The notes under the pieces were generated by a model. That model was not told the DNA's origin and ran no database searches. It saw only the letters and a list, made by a program, of their open reading frames with translations. This document shows positions 28,378-36,650 of a stretch of 64,000 nt of DNA, one piece after another (the first letter of the stretch is position 1; every line of letters begins with the position of its first letter). A program made the position numbers and the translations under genes. Origin of the DNA: Croceivirga sp. (GTDB lineage: Bacteria > Bacteroidota > Bacteroidia > Flavobacteriales > Flavobacteriaceae); NCBI GenBank assembly GCA_028284935.1, contig JANQQQ010000018.1, positions 62,001 through 126,000 of the forward strand. The letters run 5' to 3'.

Positions 28378-28826
28378 ACCAACTCCTTGATTTTTTCATA
28401 AACCAAATCACTTTCCCAACCCCTATACAACAAATAATCCGCCAACTTCCTTTTTATTTTTTGGGGATGGGTTTCCTTGATTTCCTGTAAACGTTTTTTT
28501 GCCAAGGCATCCAAGGTAGTTAAGTAATCACCTTCTGAAATCTCTTGGAGCGCGGATTGAATATTGAATTTGGAAATATTCCGATGTTTTAATTCACTGA
28601 TAATTCGGTTCTTCCCCCATTTTTTGCTTCTGAACTTGCCACGGGCAAAGCTTTTGGCAAAACGTTCTTCGTTGAGATAGTTCTCTTGAATGAGATGGGC
28701 CAAAATGTGGTCCCTAGCTTGGGATAACATACCAAAAGATGTGAGTTTGTCAACCACTTCTTTGTGACAGCGTTCTTGATAAGCACAGTAATTCTCTATT
28801 CTCTTTTTGGCCTCGGCTACGGTCAT
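28374..28826 (-). CDS. recX: Regulatory protein RecX
   Basis: A 150-residue all-helical protein that modulates RecA filaments. Three-helix repeats are visible: AKKRIENYCAYQERCHKEVVDKL, IQENYLNEERFAKSFARGKFRSKKWGKNRIISELKHRNIS, and LADYLLYRGWESDLVYEKI. No recA neighbour; in Flavobacteriaceae recX is commonly separate. Confidence 0.92.
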   Translation of the reverse strand: MTVAEAKKRIENYCAYQERCHKEVVDKLTSFGMLSQARDHILAHLIQENYLNEERFAKSFARGKFRSKKWGKNRIISELKHRNISKFNIQSALQEISEGDYLTTLDALAKKRLQEIKETHPQKIKRKLADYLLYRGWESDLVYEKIKELV

Positions 28827-28839
28827 ATCAACAATGGTA

Positions 28840-29676
28840 TTAAGAGCTTTGGATTTGAGGATACATGGTACCTACATCCATAAGACCCCATTTTGCGGCA
28901 AGATACCCCCCTAAGAAAAATAATAGACCCAATACTAGGGTTAGACCAATTAGAATTCCAAAAAATAGAAGGATTTTTAAAATTAATTCCGCTAGGGACA
29001 ATTGATACAATTGTTTATAAGCATAACAATAAAGGTAAAATGTAGCCAATAGGTTAAGGAAAAATAGCATGGGGTGGATGGTAATTGCCACCAAGAAAAA
29101 AAGAGTGGTAAAAAGAAATCCAACCCCTTGAAGATAAGCATTGATTACAAGGTGTTCCCCAAAATTATAGGGCTTCCGGAAAACCAGCCAGCACATAAAG
29201 GCATATACCGGTAAATTAATAAGTGTTAAAATATTTAGATAGCGCAATACAAATACTTGGGCCTTTTTGGAGTCCGCTCTTGATTTCTCCTGAAACGCCT
29301 CACTTTCATAAATCCCACCAATATTTTCTGCCATCCATTGCATTTGTGACTCGTTGGCTCTATCGGAAATGGCCAAGTACTGTTCACTGAAAACGTTAAA
29401 TAAAAAAATACCAATCGTCAGACCAATTACCAAAAACCCAATGGGGTTCATGTACTTTTTTCGTGTCCCGTCAATATATTCCCTTAACAATATACCTGGA
29501 CGAGCGAACATCGTTCGCACTGTGAAAAAATATTTATTGTCCCATCCGAAAATACTGGTAATTGCCTCAGAAAGCAAGGACCTTAATGTGATACGATTTT
29601 TGATGACTTTTGCGCCGCAATGCTCACAAAAAAATGCATCATCATTTAGGGGATGATTACAATTTTTGCAATTCAT
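28840..29676 (-). CDS. DUF3667 membrane protein with zinc ribbon
   Basis: A 278-residue protein with an N-terminal zinc ribbon (Cys3, Cys6, Cys17, Cys20), the DUF3667 core (RTMFARPGILLREYIDGTRKKYMNPIGFLVIGL), and about five membrane helices. Function unknown. Its start overlaps the stop of the DUF4177 gene (ATGA-type), so they form an operon; recX begins 13 bases after its stop. Confidence 0.85.
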   Translation of the reverse strand: MNCKNCNHPLNDDAFFCEHCGAKVIKNRITLRSLLSEAITSIFGWDNKYFFTVRTMFARPGILLREYIDGTRKKYMNPIGFLVIGLTIGIFLFNVFSEQYLAISDRANESQMQWMAENIGGIYESEAFQEKSRADSKKAQVFVLRYLNILTLINLPVYAFMCWLVFRKPYNFGEHLVINAYLQGVGFLFTTLFFLVAITIHPMLFFLNLLATFYLYCYAYKQLYQLSLAELILKILLFFGILIGLTLVLGLLFFLGGYLAAKWGLMDVGTMYPQIQSS

Positions 29677-29876
29677 GGGAGGTCCCTTTCAAAATACAAA
29701 TAGATGTAAACCGCAGCTCCGAAATTCGTGGCATCAGTTGAAACCAAATGCCATCCCTCTTTTGACATGATGTCCAATTTCTCTTGAATTTCCTTTTTTG
29801 AGGACTTGACAATATGTTTGGAGTCAAGGGTAACTTTGGAGTAATAAATCAAAGTTTCAACTTTGTATTCTTTCAT
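29673..29876 (-). CDS. DUF4177-like small protein
   Basis: A 67-residue cytoplasmic protein with the DUF4177 pattern: EYKVETL, then the ELNELGxxGWHLVS-like stretch KLDIMSKEGWHLVSTDATN, and YLYFERDL at the end. Function unknown. Overlaps the DUF3667 gene by four bases. Confidence 0.75.
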   Translation of the reverse strand: MKEYKVETLIYYSKVTLDSKHIVKSSKKEIQEKLDIMSKEGWHLVSTDATNFGAAVYIYLYFERDLP

Positions 29877-29904
29877 AATGGGATTGGTTTTCCAAAAACA
29901 AGAT

Positions 29905-29942
29905 ATAAAAAAAAGCGACCCCGTTTCCGAAGTCGCTTTTTA
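29905..29942 (-). terminator. Terminator after rng
   Basis: Reading the minus strand, AAAAGCGAC / GTCGCTTTT form a nine-pair stem with a 12-base loop followed by a T run, immediately beyond the rng stop. Confidence 0.85.
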
Positions 29943-31490
29943 TCATTTTAAAACCTTACCCTCTTTATCTTTAAATCGATATTCCAAATAGGTATAGGCA
30001 TCCCTGGGTTGAATTTTCACCCATTTTTTATGTTCCAGATACCATTTTGTCCGTATGGATGGAAACCCTTTGGTCAAATAAGCTGCAATAAATGGATGTA
30101 AATTAAGCACAATCCCATTATCGGTGTTTTTGCCCTTTAGGATTCGTTCTAAATCCACATTTATTTTGTCAATCAAAACAATGGGGGCCTCCACTTCTTG
30201 TCCATTCCCACTGGGGTTTTCCTCACTGGTTTTGATTTTCATCTCAGGTCGGACCCGCTGTCGGGTGATCTGTACCAAACCAAATTTGCTGGGGGGCAGG
30301 ATTTTGTGTTTAGCGCGATCGTCCTTCATTTCATCCCTTAGGTGATCAAAAAGCTTTCTTCTATGATCTCCGCGTGTCATGTCAATAAAGTCGACAACGA
30401 TGATACCTCCCATGTCTCGAAGTCTCAATTGGCGGGCTATTTCACTTGCCGCCAAGAGGTTTACTTCCAATGCAGTGTCTTCTTGGTTTTTTGCCTTGTT
30501 CGATCGATTTCCGCTGTTGACATCAATAACGTGCAATGCTTCTGTATGTTCAATGACCAGATAAGCGCCTTTGCTCATGGATGCCGTTTTCCCAAATGAC
30601 GTTTTTATCTGGCGTTCAATACCAAATTTTTCAAAGATGGGGGCAGCACCATTATATGGCTTAACAATGGATACTTTATCAGGGGCAATCTCATGTAGGT
30701 ACTCCTTTATGTTTTCAAAAAGGATTTCGTCGTCAACATGGATTCCAGTGAAGGAATCATTAAAAACATCTCGCAAAATGGATGATGCCCTGTTAACCTC
30801 TACCAATACTTTGGATGGATGCTCAGCCCTATAAAGGGATTTACACATATTGATCCACTTGTGGTGAAGGTTTTGAAGGTCTTTGTCCAGTTCGGCTACT
30901 TTTTTGCCTTCTGCTACAGTGCGTATAATTACGCCAAATCCTTTGGGCTTAATGCTGGTTACCAGTCTTTTTAGCCTATCCTTTTCTTCTCTGCTCCCTA
31001 TCTTCTGTGAGACGGAGACCCGATCGGAAAAAGGGACCATGACCAAATAACGTCCGGCTATGGAAAGCTCAGAACTTATTCTTGGGCCCTTTGTGGAAAT
31101 GGGTTCTTTTACAATTTGCACCAAAATGGATTGATTGGCCTTAACAACTTCGTTGATACTGCCATTCTTATCAATATCTTTTTCAAATGGAAAATTCTTA
31201 AGGGAGAAATCCTTCAGTTTTCCGGTACGTGCCAGTTTAACAAATTTTAGAAGGGTAGAAAGTTGCGGGCCAAGGTCATGATAATGCAGAAAAGCATCCT
31301 TTTCATAACCAACATTTACAAAGGCCGCATTTAATCCTGTCACGGGTTTTCTGATTTTTGCCAAGAAAATATCTCCAACCGAAAAACCATTATCGTCCTC
31401 TTCCTTATGAAGTTCAATTAATTTTCCATCTTTTAACAAGGCAAAATCAACAGCATCGGAACTAGAGCGTACAATTAATTCTCTATTCAC
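29943..31490 (-). CDS. rng: Ribonuclease G/E family
   Basis: A 515-residue endoribonuclease. N-terminal RNELIVRSSSDAVDFALL, S1-like region VGDIFLAKIRKPVTGLNAAFVNVGYEKDAFLHYHDL, and the catalytic DNase I-like core HVIDVNSGNRS and GGIIVVDFIDMTRGDHRRKL with the Mg2+-binding Asp residues. It lacks the long C-terminal scaffold of RNase E and fits RNase G. Zn-link Cys residues of E. coli RNase E are not obvious. Downstream of the small basic protein and HU on the same strand. Confidence 0.95.
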   Translation of the reverse strand: MNRELIVRSSSDAVDFALLKDGKLIELHKEEDDNGFSVGDIFLAKIRKPVTGLNAAFVNVGYEKDAFLHYHDLGPQLSTLLKFVKLARTGKLKDFSLKNFPFEKDIDKNGSINEVVKANQSILVQIVKEPISTKGPRISSELSIAGRYLVMVPFSDRVSVSQKIGSREEKDRLKRLVTSIKPKGFGVIIRTVAEGKKVAELDKDLQNLHHKWINMCKSLYRAEHPSKVLVEVNRASSILRDVFNDSFTGIHVDDEILFENIKEYLHEIAPDKVSIVKPYNGAAPIFEKFGIERQIKTSFGKTASMSKGAYLVIEHTEALHVIDVNSGNRSNKAKNQEDTALEVNLLAASEIARQLRLRDMGGIIVVDFIDMTRGDHRRKLFDHLRDEMKDDRAKHKILPPSKFGLVQITRQRVRPEMKIKTSEENPSGNGQEVEAPIVLIDKINVDLERILKGKNTDNGIVLNLHPFIAAYLTKGFPSIRTKWYLEHKKWVKIQPRDAYTYLEYRFKDKEGKVLK

Positions 31491-31612
31491 CTTTATGTTA
31501 ATTTTGTAGTTCCACCAGTAGTAGTGAAACCTAGATTATACAATTATATATTTCCGATTATATATCGAATTTGTAATGGAAATTTTGTCCAGTTATGTCA
31601 AAGAACGTATAA

Positions 31613-31644
31613 ACAAAAAAGTAGTCGAAGGCGACTACTTTTTC
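31613..31644 (-). terminator. Terminator that contains the stop codon of the 29-residue protein
   Basis: AAAAAGTAGTCG / CGACTACTTTTT pair as a 12-bp stem with a four-base loop. The TAG stop (31635-31637, read on minus) lies inside the stem. Confidence 0.85.
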
Positions 31645-31724
31645 TTGTGTCGGTTGGCTCTTCTGCGTTTCTTACGCTTATGGGTGGCCACCTTATGTCT
31701 TTTTCTTTTCTTACCGCTAGGCAT
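31635..31724 (-). CDS. 29-residue highly basic protein, probably ribosome-associated
   Basis: The frame reads MPSGKKRKRHKVATHKRKK then RRRANRHKKK and stops. Eighteen or so of 29 residues are Lys, Arg or His, with no acidic residue. Near-identical short proteins are widespread in Bacteroidota, and the KKR-x3-K-x3-HK-x-KKRRR spacing recalls the bS22/mS38 family of small ribosomal proteins. That a ribosomal role exists is inference. It lies between HU and rng and has its own terminator. Confidence 0.8.
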   Translation of the reverse strand: MPSGKKRKRHKVATHKRKKRRRANRHKKK

Positions 31725-31749
31725 ATAGTGCTGGTTTAATGTTACTCGA

Positions 31750-32040
31750 TTACTTTACCTGTACATTACTTTTAACTCCCTCTACAAAAACCTTGGCAGG
31801 TTTAAATGCTGGAATGTTGTGTGCTGGAATTTTTATGGTGGTGTTCTTGGAAATGTTCCTTCCAGTTTTTTCCGCTCTCGTCTTGATAATGAAACTTCCA
31901 AAACCTCTTAGATAAACATTGTCCCCATTCTCCAAGGAGTTCTTCACTTCCTCCATAAATGATTCAACCGTTGCCTGTACGTCTCCTTTTTCAATCCCAA
32001 GTTTTTCCGAGATTCTAGATACAATATCTGCTTTCGTCAT
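31750..32040 (-). CDS. hup: HU/IHF-family DNA-binding protein
   Basis: A 96-residue histone-like protein: TKADIVSRISEKLG, VESFMEEVKNSLENGDNVYLRGFGSF, then the DNA-binding arm TRAEKTGRNISKNTTIKIPAHNIPAFKPAK. The RGFGSF and AFKPAK signatures are standard. Bends DNA and organises the nucleoid. Likely gives a transcript that continues into the 29-residue protein gene 25 bases on. Confidence 0.93.
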   Translation of the reverse strand: MTKADIVSRISEKLGIEKGDVQATVESFMEEVKNSLENGDNVYLRGFGSFIIKTRAEKTGRNISKNTTIKIPAHNIPAFKPAKVFVEGVKSNVQVK

Positions 32041-32073
32041 TGCGTATAAATAATTTGGTTTTTTTTAGGCTTG

Positions 32074-32081
32074 CAAATATA
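32074..32081 (-). promoter_or_regulatory. Promoter -7 element for the HU gene
   Basis: On the minus strand TATATTTG, followed by CAAG, matches TAnnTTTG, 33 bases before the HU start codon. Confidence 0.6.
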
Positions 32082-32153
32082 TAAATGTTTTGTATAATGC
32101 CCTAAAATTTAAGTATATAAACTCCCAGTCAAAAGAAATAGTATTTTCCATAC

Positions 32154-33200
32154 ATGGATTTTTCAAAAAAGATTCTTCAGTGGTACCAAGGGAACAAAAG
32201 GGAATTACCTTGGAGACAGAGCACTGATCCCTACAAAATTTGGCTTTCTGAAGTAATGTTGCAGCAAACCCGGGTAGCACAAGGGCTACCCTATTACGAG
32301 AAATTCGTGGAAGCGTTCCCTTCCGTTCAGGATTTGGCAACGGCCAGTGAAGAAAAAGTATTAAAACTATGGCAGGGTTTGGGCTATTATTCGCGTGCAA
32401 GAAACATGCATGCAACGGCAAAAATGGTTGTAACCAAGTACAAGGGCAGTTTTCCAAATACCTACCATGAATTACTGCGATTAAAGGGCGTGGGAGACTA
32501 TACCGCAAGTGCCATCGCATCCATTTGTTTTGATGAACCTGAGCCGGTAGTGGATGGCAACGTGTATCGTGTGCTTTCCAGATATTTTGGAGTGGATATT
32601 CCCATCAATTCGACCAAGGGAGTAAAATATTTTAAGGAATTGGCGAGGAAAGTAATGGACCGTGAAAATATCCGCGATTATAACCAGGGGATCATGGAGT
32701 TTGGCGCTATTCAATGTGCCCCAAAGAAACCGTATTGCTTGTTATGTCCTTTAAAGGACGGTTGTGAGGCCCTAAATGGGAATCGAATACAGGAGTTGCC
32801 CGTAAAATTGAAAAAGGGAAAAATTCGTGAGCGATTCTTTAATTACTTGGTGTTCGTGGATAAGAAAAACAATACAAAACTGGAACAGCGCAAAGGAAAG
32901 GGTATTTGGCAGGGACTTTTTCAGTTTCCATTGATTGAAACAGAGGAATTCGTTACGGAAAAACAGCTAAAGCCGGCCATAGCTGAACAATTTCCCAACC
33001 TTGATATTGAATCGATGAGATTGTACAATCAAGAAGCCATAGTACACAAACTATCCCACCAGCATCTACAAACTAGGTTCTGGATAGTCGAGGTAAAATC
33101 AAGTTTGACTACTACTGTTTCTTGGTTGAATATTGAGGATTTCCCTGTTCCCATCCTTATTGCAAACTTCATTAAAAGTTTTAAAAATCACTATTTTTGA
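32154..33200 (+). CDS. mutY: A/G-specific adenine glycosylase
   Basis: A 348-residue repair enzyme removing adenine opposite 8-oxoguanine. Catalytic Glu in SEVMLQQTRV, helix-hairpin-helix LLRLKGVGDYTASAIAS, catalytic Asp in VVDGNVYRVLSR, and the 4Fe-4S ligands in CAPKKPYCLLCPLKDGC (C-x6-C-x2-C-x5-C). The C-terminal NUDIX-like domain recognises 8-oxoG. Full length. It ends just at the ssb promoter. Confidence 0.96.
   Translation: MDFSKKILQWYQGNKRELPWRQSTDPYKIWLSEVMLQQTRVAQGLPYYEKFVEAFPSVQDLATASEEKVLKLWQGLGYYSRARNMHATAKMVVTKYKGSFPNTYHELLRLKGVGDYTASAIASICFDEPEPVVDGNVYRVLSRYFGVDIPINSTKGVKYFKELARKVMDRENIRDYNQGIMEFGAIQCAPKKPYCLLCPLKDGCEALNGNRIQELPVKLKKGKIRERFFNYLVFVDKKNNTKLEQRKGKGIWQGLFQFPLIETEEFVTEKQLKPAIAEQFPNLDIESMRLYNQEAIVHKLSHQHLQTRFWIVEVKSSLTTTVSWLNIEDFPVPILIANFIKSFKNHYF
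33192..33199 (+). promoter_or_regulatory. Promoter -7 element for ssb, inside the end of mutY
   Basis: TATTTTTG overlaps the last codons and stop of mutY; the ssb ATG is 14 bases downstream. This gives ssb a promoter independent of mutY. Confidence 0.5.
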
Positions 33201-33212
33201 CAAATATCTTAT

Positions 33213-33665
33213 ATGAGCGGAACAGTAAACAAAGTGATGCTGATTGGGCATCTTGGAGATGAGGTCAAAGTCCATTATTTCGAGGGCGGCGGTTGTGTTG
33301 GGCGCTTCCCATTGGCGACCAATGAAACCTATACCAATAAACAGACAGGGGAAAAAGTAACGAATACGGACTGGCACAATATTGTGGTCAGAAATAAAGC
33401 GGCTGAAATATGCGAAAAGTATCTGAGTAAGGGAGATAAGGTTTACGTGGAAGGTCGCCTAAAGAACCGGCAATGGCAGGGTGAGGATGGCAATACAAGG
33501 TACACTACAGAGGTACACGTTCAGGATTTCACTTTTTTGTCGAACAAAAATGAGGGACTCGGCCAGTCATCCCGCCCCAATGTTCAAATGCAAGAGCCAG
33601 CATCCCCACAAGGAAATGATGTAACCCCATCTGTGATGGAAGATGACGATGATTTGCCATTTTAA
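33213..33665 (+). CDS. ssb: Single-stranded DNA-binding protein
   Basis: A 150-residue OB-fold protein: NKVMLIGHLGDEVKVHYFEGG, RFPLATNETY, TDWHNIVVRNKAAEICEKYLSKGDKVYVEGRL, with the acidic C-terminal partner-binding tail EDDDDLPF. Length and tail are standard. Placed between mutY and the gld genes. Confidence 0.96.
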   Translation: MSGTVNKVMLIGHLGDEVKVHYFEGGGCVGRFPLATNETYTNKQTGEKVTNTDWHNIVVRNKAAEICEKYLSKGDKVYVEGRLKNRQWQGEDGNTRYTTEVHVQDFTFLSNKNEGLGQSSRPNVQMQEPASPQGNDVTPSVMEDDDDLPF

Positions 33666-33684
33666 CCTTTCCAAATATTCTTGA

Positions 33685-35016
33685 TTGGACCCCGAACCCC
33701 ATAGTGCGATACTACTAGCCACTCTTGACGGAATTTTAGTTATTAAGTGGTGTATTCTTTTGGTACTTCTGTTGTGTTCGGCCTTAATTTCCGGAGCTGA
33801 GGTGGCATTGTTCGGCCTGTCCCAAACAGACTTGAATTCCATTTCCGAAGAAAATACCAAGCGAGGAAGTATTATACTTCGATTGTTGTCCAAGCCCAAA
33901 AAATTGCTGGCAACGATTCTCATCGCCAACAACACCATTAACATTGGAATTGTTTTATTGTTCAGCAATATTGGGGATACTTTGTTCAGTAAAATTGATC
34001 AGGTTTTGTTTGGATTGGTTTCGGTATGCTTCCTTTTGGAGGTGGTCGTTGCTACTTTTCTTATTCTGATGTTCGGGGAGATACTTCCAAAAATATATGC
34101 AAATCGCAATAGCATCCAGTTTGCCCATTTTATGGCGATTCCCCTTAATATATTGGACTATCTTTTTACTCCCTTTAGTAATCCAATGCGTTCCGCCACC
34201 CTCTTTTTACAGGACAAATTAGGAAGGCAGAAATCCAATCTTAGTGTGGACCATCTTTCCCAGGCCCTGGAATTGACCTCCGAAGGGGATACCACTAAGG
34301 AAGAACAAAAAATTCTTGAGGGCATCGTTACTTTCGGAAATACGGATACCAAGCAGGTGATGCGCCCCAGGCTCGATATTTTTGCTCTTGATGAAGAGAT
34401 GAAATACCCAGAGGTTTTGGAAGAGATTAAGAAGAATGGATATTCCAGAATACCTGTTTTCTCAGAGAATATGGATAACGTGCTGGGTGTACTTTATGTG
34501 AAGGATTTGTTGCCCTATCTGGATAGGAAGTCATTTAATTGGATGTCGCTCATTCAGGAACCTTATTTTGTTCCTGAGAACAAAAAATTGGATGATCTCT
34601 TACAGGAATTTCAGGAACAAAAAAAGCATATGGCCATCGTAGTGGACGAATATGGAGGTACTTCTGGAATAGTGACATTGGAAGACATCATCGAAGAAAT
34701 TGTTGGGGATATCAGCGATGAGTTTGATGACGAGGACCTTACCTACTCCAAACTGGATGAGCATACTTTTGTGTTTGAAGGAAAAACCAACCTCAAGGAT
34801 TTTTACAAGGTCGTTAAAATGCCGGATGAACATCAAGAATTGTTTGAACAACAAAAGGGGGAGTCCGAAACTATCGCTGGATTTGTGTTGGAGATATCGG
34901 GGAGCTTTCCAAGAAGGGGCGAAAAAATTAGTTTTGAAAATCACCAGTTCACTGTGGAGAGTCTGGATAAAAAGCGGTTGAAACAGATAAAAATAAATTT
35001 ACCCCATGAGGTATAG
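33685..35016 (+). CDS. gldE: Gliding motility-associated protein GldE
   Basis: A 443-residue membrane protein with an N-terminal DUF21/CNNM transmembrane domain (CSALISGAEVALFGLSQTDL), two CBS domains (VMRPRLDIFALDE, GYSRIPVFSENMDNVLGVLYVKDLL, MAIVVDEYGGTSGIVTLEDIIEEIVGDI) and a C-terminal CorC/HlyC transporter-associated domain. The start is TTG at 33685 (MDPEPHS), matching the usual GldE N-terminus. In Flavobacterium GldE works with GldD in gliding and type IX secretion. Its end overlaps gldD by 11 bases. Confidence 0.93.
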   Translation: MDPEPHSAILLATLDGILVIKWCILLVLLLCSALISGAEVALFGLSQTDLNSISEENTKRGSIILRLLSKPKKLLATILIANNTINIGIVLLFSNIGDTLFSKIDQVLFGLVSVCFLLEVVVATFLILMFGEILPKIYANRNSIQFAHFMAIPLNILDYLFTPFSNPMRSATLFLQDKLGRQKSNLSVDHLSQALELTSEGDTTKEEQKILEGIVTFGNTDTKQVMRPRLDIFALDEEMKYPEVLEEIKKNGYSRIPVFSENMDNVLGVLYVKDLLPYLDRKSFNWMSLIQEPYFVPENKKLDDLLQEFQEQKKHMAIVVDEYGGTSGIVTLEDIIEEIVGDISDEFDDEDLTYSKLDEHTFVFEGKTNLKDFYKVVKMPDEHQELFEQQKGESETIAGFVLEISGSFPRRGEKISFENHQFTVESLDKKRLKQIKINLPHEV

Positions 35017-35557
35017 TTGGTTATTGCTTTTCATTTCAATGGTATTGACTTCCTGTGGAGGGGATACTTTGCCCAAACCCAAAGCAATGCTCCGTTTGGA
35101 GTTTCCTCCGGGAAACTATCAGGGATTTCAGGGCGATTGTTCTTATGGATTTGCCGTAAACGGACTTTCTACCTTAAAGCAAAAAACAGATTGCTCCATG
35201 GAAATTGATTATCCTATGATGAAGGGATCCATTTACCTTACCTATAAACCCATAACCAATAATTTGAACAAGTTATTGACAGATGCCCAACGACTGTCCT
35301 ATGAGCATGTTGTAAAGGCGGATAACATTATTGAACAGCCTTTTATTAATGCAGAGGACCGAGTATTTGGGATGTTTTATGAGGTAACGGGAAATGCAGC
35401 GTCACAATCGCAGTTCTACGTAACGGATAGCCTCAATCATTTTGTAACGGGCTCCCTTTATTTTTATGCCAAGCCAAATTATGATTCCATCTTTCCAGCT
35501 GCCATCTATCTCCAAAAGGACATACGAAGGATTATGGAAAGTTTGGAATGGAAGTAG
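35006..35557 (+). CDS. gldD: Gliding motility lipoprotein GldD
   Basis: A 183-residue lipoprotein (lipobox VLTSC) with the GldD pattern PKPKAMLRLEFPPGNY and MKGSIYLTYKP, VFGMFYEVTGNAASQSQFYVTDS, HFVTGSLYFYAKPNYDSI. Required for gliding in F. johnsoniae; presence implies a gliding or type IX secretion-competent lineage. Translationally coupled to gldE. Confidence 0.95.
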   Translation: MRYSWLLLFISMVLTSCGGDTLPKPKAMLRLEFPPGNYQGFQGDCSYGFAVNGLSTLKQKTDCSMEIDYPMMKGSIYLTYKPITNNLNKLLTDAQRLSYEHVVKADNIIEQPFINAEDRVFGMFYEVTGNAASQSQFYVTDSLNHFVTGSLYFYAKPNYDSIFPAAIYLQKDIRRIMESLEWK

Positions 35558-35577
35558 CCTCTTTCTTTTAGGGAGTA

Positions 35578-35997
35578 CTATTCTTTGCCAAGAAGTTCTT
35601 CTGCCTTTTCCAAGCTGGAATTGATTTGTTCCTTAAGGGCTTTTACCTTTTCCTCCTCTTCATTGAGCCATTCCAGTTTTTGAGGGGTCAATTCCTTTCC
35701 ATTTAAGATTTCATCCGAATCAAAACGATCACCAAAGCCCATCATCCAATCCATCATGGATGTATTGGCATTTTGTAAGTCCATCATGGCAGCTTCATAT
35801 TGTTGACCCATTTCGGTTGTGTCCACTTTTGCCTTTAATTCAGCCGTATATTTCGCCAATGTGCCCATTTTGGGCATTACTTCATCATGGATGGCCATGA
35901 CCTGCTCCATTTGGGTAGGCTCTTGGGAAACCTTTTTTTCTTGTTTACAGGAAATCATTAAAAAGATAGATAGAAATAGAATAAAACAACCTTTCAT
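35578..35997 (-). CDS. Lipoprotein with coiled-coil, unknown function
   Basis: A 139-residue lipoprotein: MKGCFILFLSIFLMISC signal with lipobox, then a mainly helical, charged body (AELKAKVDTTEMGQQYEAAM, LNEEEEKVKALKEQINSSLEKAEELL). I start it at 35997 where the signal peptide begins. Flavobacterial homologues are usually hypothetical. Convergent with gldD, divergent from the DUF4199 gene. Confidence 0.75.
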   Translation of the reverse strand: MKGCFILFLSIFLMISCKQEKKVSQEPTQMEQVMAIHDEVMPKMGTLAKYTAELKAKVDTTEMGQQYEAAMMDLQNANTSMMDWMMGFGDRFDSDEILNGKELTPQKLEWLNEEEEKVKALKEQINSSLEKAEELLGKE

Positions 35998-36099
35998 AAC
36001 GCGAAAACTAATTAGAATGAATACCAAAATTAAACATTGTCAATGGTATTCGTATTGATATAATTCTTAAATTAAAAGAGCAACAACAACTTGAAAATC

Positions 36100-36546
36100 A
36101 TGAAAAACATTACCCTTCCCATCCGTTTTGGTATTGTCGCCAGTGGCTGTTTAATTGCTTACTTTCTAGTTCTAGCGTTGCTGGGGAAGCATACAAACGT
36201 CTTCTTTAGCCTGTTCAATGGTGTAATTACGGGATTTGCCATTTATGAAACCTTGAAGTACACCAAAATTCGAGAAGGGGCACAATTTGGTTACGGGAGC
36301 GGTTTCAAAGCCGGCCTTACTACTGGGATTGTGGCGACCATCTTATTCACAATTTTCTTTGCCCTATATTCCACAGAATTAAATCCTTCTTTTTTACAGG
36401 AATTGTCAGAAGTCTGGGCCAAAGACTACTCTAATTTTAAGGGGATAGTGTTCTTCACGGTATTCATTATGGGCATTGCCACCTCGATTGTCCTTACCTT
36501 AACCTTCATGCAATTATTCAAAGCATCCAATAACCCTAAAAAATAA
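36100..36546 (+). CDS. DUF4199 membrane protein
   Basis: A 148-residue protein with four membrane helices (residues about 8-27, 31-48, 67-88, 115-138) and the DUF4199 segment GAQFGYGSGFKAGLTTGIVATI. Function unknown. I use the ATG at 36100; a TTG three codons upstream is in frame. Confidence 0.8.
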   Translation: MKNITLPIRFGIVASGCLIAYFLVLALLGKHTNVFFSLFNGVITGFAIYETLKYTKIREGAQFGYGSGFKAGLTTGIVATILFTIFFALYSTELNPSFLQELSEVWAKDYSNFKGIVFFTVFIMGIATSIVLTLTFMQLFKASNNPKK

Positions 36547-36592
36547 TTGGGCTAAAACATGCAGTATCTCTTGTAGATTAGTGATTTAGCAG

Positions 36593-36600
36593 TATATTTG
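36593..36600 (+). promoter_or_regulatory. Promoter for rplU-rpmA
   Basis: TATATTTG matches TAnnTTTG, with TTG at 36571-36573 in the -33 position. Confidence 0.7.
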
Positions 36601-36604
36601 CACC

Positions 36605-36624
36605 CGCTATTTAAGAAAATAGCG
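36605..36624 (+). promoter_or_regulatory. 5' leader hairpin of rplU
   Basis: CGCTATTT / AAATAGCG form a perfect eight-pair stem with an AAGA tetraloop at the very 5' end of the predicted transcript. It may stabilise the mRNA or take part in autoregulation by L21; no family is assigned. Confidence 0.5.
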
Positions 36625-36650
36625 AGCTGTAAATAACAAATAAACACATT

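Noticed and set aside
32065-32520. 151-codon minus-strand frame
   Set aside because: Antisense to the start of mutY and running into the HU promoter; composition not protein-like.
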